Origin: CAVTWH01 sp963794685
Lineage (GTDB): Bacteria > Actinomycetota > Actinomycetes > Mycobacteriales > Micromonosporaceae
NCBI GenBank assembly: GCA_963794685.1
Contig: CAWCFK010000004.1
Coordinates: forward strand, 248,001 to 312,000
Reading direction: 5' to 3'
DNA: 64,000 bases
The position numbers and the translations under genes were made by a program. Shown in pieces: positions 63,460 to 64,000 of this stretch; the first letter of the stretch is position 1, and each line of letters opens with the position of its first letter. The notes under the pieces are model-generated. The model made no database searches and was not told the origin of the DNA. It saw only the letters and a list, made by a program, of their open reading frames with translations.

Positions 63460-64000
63460 ATGCCGCGCAAACACCTCATCGCCCTGGCCGCCGTGGCCGT
63501 CACGGCGCTTGCCACCTTGACGGCCTCGCCGGCCGTCGGCCATCCCGCCCCACCCGATCCCGCCACCGCCAGCCTGCGCACCCTGGCTGACCGGCACGGC
63601 CTGCGGATCGGCACCGCCGTCAACACCGATGCCCTGGCCGACCCCGCCGACCCGCAGTACAAGGCGTTGGTCGCCGAACAGTTCTCCACCGTCACCCCGG
63701 AAAACGTGATGAAGTGGGAGGTGCTGGAGCCGACCCGGGGGACCTACGACTGGACCGCCGCCGACCAGCTCATCACCTTCGCCAAGGCCAACCACCAGCT
63801 CGTCCGCGGGCACGTGCTGGTCTGGCAGAACCAGCTGCCGGCCTGGCTCACCGACGGCGTCACCAACGGCACCATCAGCGACGCCCAGCTGCGCGACCTC
63901 CTGCACAAGCACATCACCGACGTGGTCAAGCACTTCCGCGGCAAGATCTGGCAGTGGGACGTGGTGAACGAGGCGGTCAGCGACCCCTGGGACAGCCCGT
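63460..64000 (+). CDS. GH10 endo-1,4-beta-xylanase, 5' part (runs off the window)
   Basis: The first 180 residues are seen. A Sec signal peptide (KHLIALAAVAVTALATLTAS) is followed by the GH10 barrel: IGTAVNTDAL, FSTVTPENVMKWEVLEPTRG, VRGHVLVWQNQLPAWL and WQWDVVNEAVSDPWDS, which contains the acid/base Glu (DVVNEA). ATG at 63460 follows GAGGGGA. It hydrolyses xylan outside the cell and belongs to a substrate-induced regulon to judge from the operator. The C-terminal modules cannot be seen. Confidence 0.93.
   Translation, partial: MPRKHLIALAAVAVTALATLTASPAVGHPAPPDPATASLRTLADRHGLRIGTAVNTDALADPADPQYKALVAEQFSTVTPENVMKWEVLEPTRGTYDWTAADQLITFAKANHQLVRGHVLVWQNQLPAWLTDGVTNGTISDAQLRDLLHKHITDVVKHFRGKIWQWDVVNEAVSDPWDSP

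Noticed and set aside
1..64000. tRNA, rRNA, IS elements, integrases or phage genes
   Set aside because: Intergenic regions were read for cloverleaf-like and transposase-like content and none was found; a structural search program could still reveal small RNAs.

Overview
The window is a very GC-rich actinobacterial chromosome segment. Gene content and order point to a mycelial, sporulating actinomycete, most likely a member of the Micromonosporaceae. The indicators are a BldN-type sigma factor with a long N-terminal extension next to a DUF5667 gene, a rex-hemA-hemC-hemD-hemB run, an actinobacterial Mrp with a fused DUF59 domain, DUF3117, and a second NADH-dehydrogenase-like locus ending nuoN-htpX. 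Gene orders match, from memory, those of Mycobacterium tuberculosis Rv0500B-Rv0512 and Rv1209-Rv1232c, and parts of Streptomyces. I saw no rRNA, tRNA, CRISPR array, IS element or phage gene.

Layout. 0-5.4 kb: tail of a tiny basic ribosomal-type protein, SDR epimerase, PlsC-like acyltransferase, then on the minus strand a SerB-like HAD phosphatase, a DUF5667 protein and the BldN-like sigma factor. 5.8-9.9 kb: acyl-CoA-ligase-like gene, glutaredoxin-like protein, HAD hydrolase, secreted repeat protein and a strong terminator. 9.9-11.9 kb: NarL-type two-component system. 12.1-18.0 kb: rex and the tetrapyrrole genes behind a good Rex operator. 18-25 kb: tandem-GNAT acetyltransferase, lytic transglycosylase, FmdB zinc ribbon, cyclase/NB-ARC regulator, lipoprotein. 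25-30 kb: 2-oxoacid:ferredoxin oxidoreductase (KorAB) and a cell-surface protein. 30.3 kb: nuoA. 30.8-47.4 kb: an Rv1209-Rv1232c-like block (DivIVA-domain protein, Tag glycosylase, DUF3117, O-methyltransferase, HtrA, TatB, Mrp, DUF1003, MgtE-N/CBS), interspersed with DUF1501/DUF1800, enoyl-CoA hydratase/PaaX, leucyl aminopeptidase and PhzF. 47.5-48.6 kb: flavin-type protein and AMMECR1. 48.6-57.6 kb: nuoC, H, I, J, K, L, M, N, with an opposite-strand Uma2 gene between H and I. 57.7-64 kb: HtpX, MFS transporter, a hypothetical, a PEP-mutase-like enzyme with a compact P450 and a divergent ArsR-type regulator, and the start of a GH10 xylanase.

How it works together. Rex, haem synthesis, KorAB and the Nuo subunits form a redox/respiratory theme. 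The Nuo genes here lack the NADH module (E, F, G) and also B and D, and KorAB produces reduced ferredoxin, so a ferredoxin-fed or hybrid complex is worth considering. HtrA, TatB, HtpX and the Tat-signal DUF1501 protein form an envelope theme. BldN and DUF5667 point to developmental control.

Quality caveat. At least 20 single-base-type frame disruptions affect about 13 genes, including hemA (twice), korB and the leucyl aminopeptidase. Most look like one extra G or C. They are probably sequencing errors, so I annotate the reconstructed genes as CDS and state where each frame breaks.
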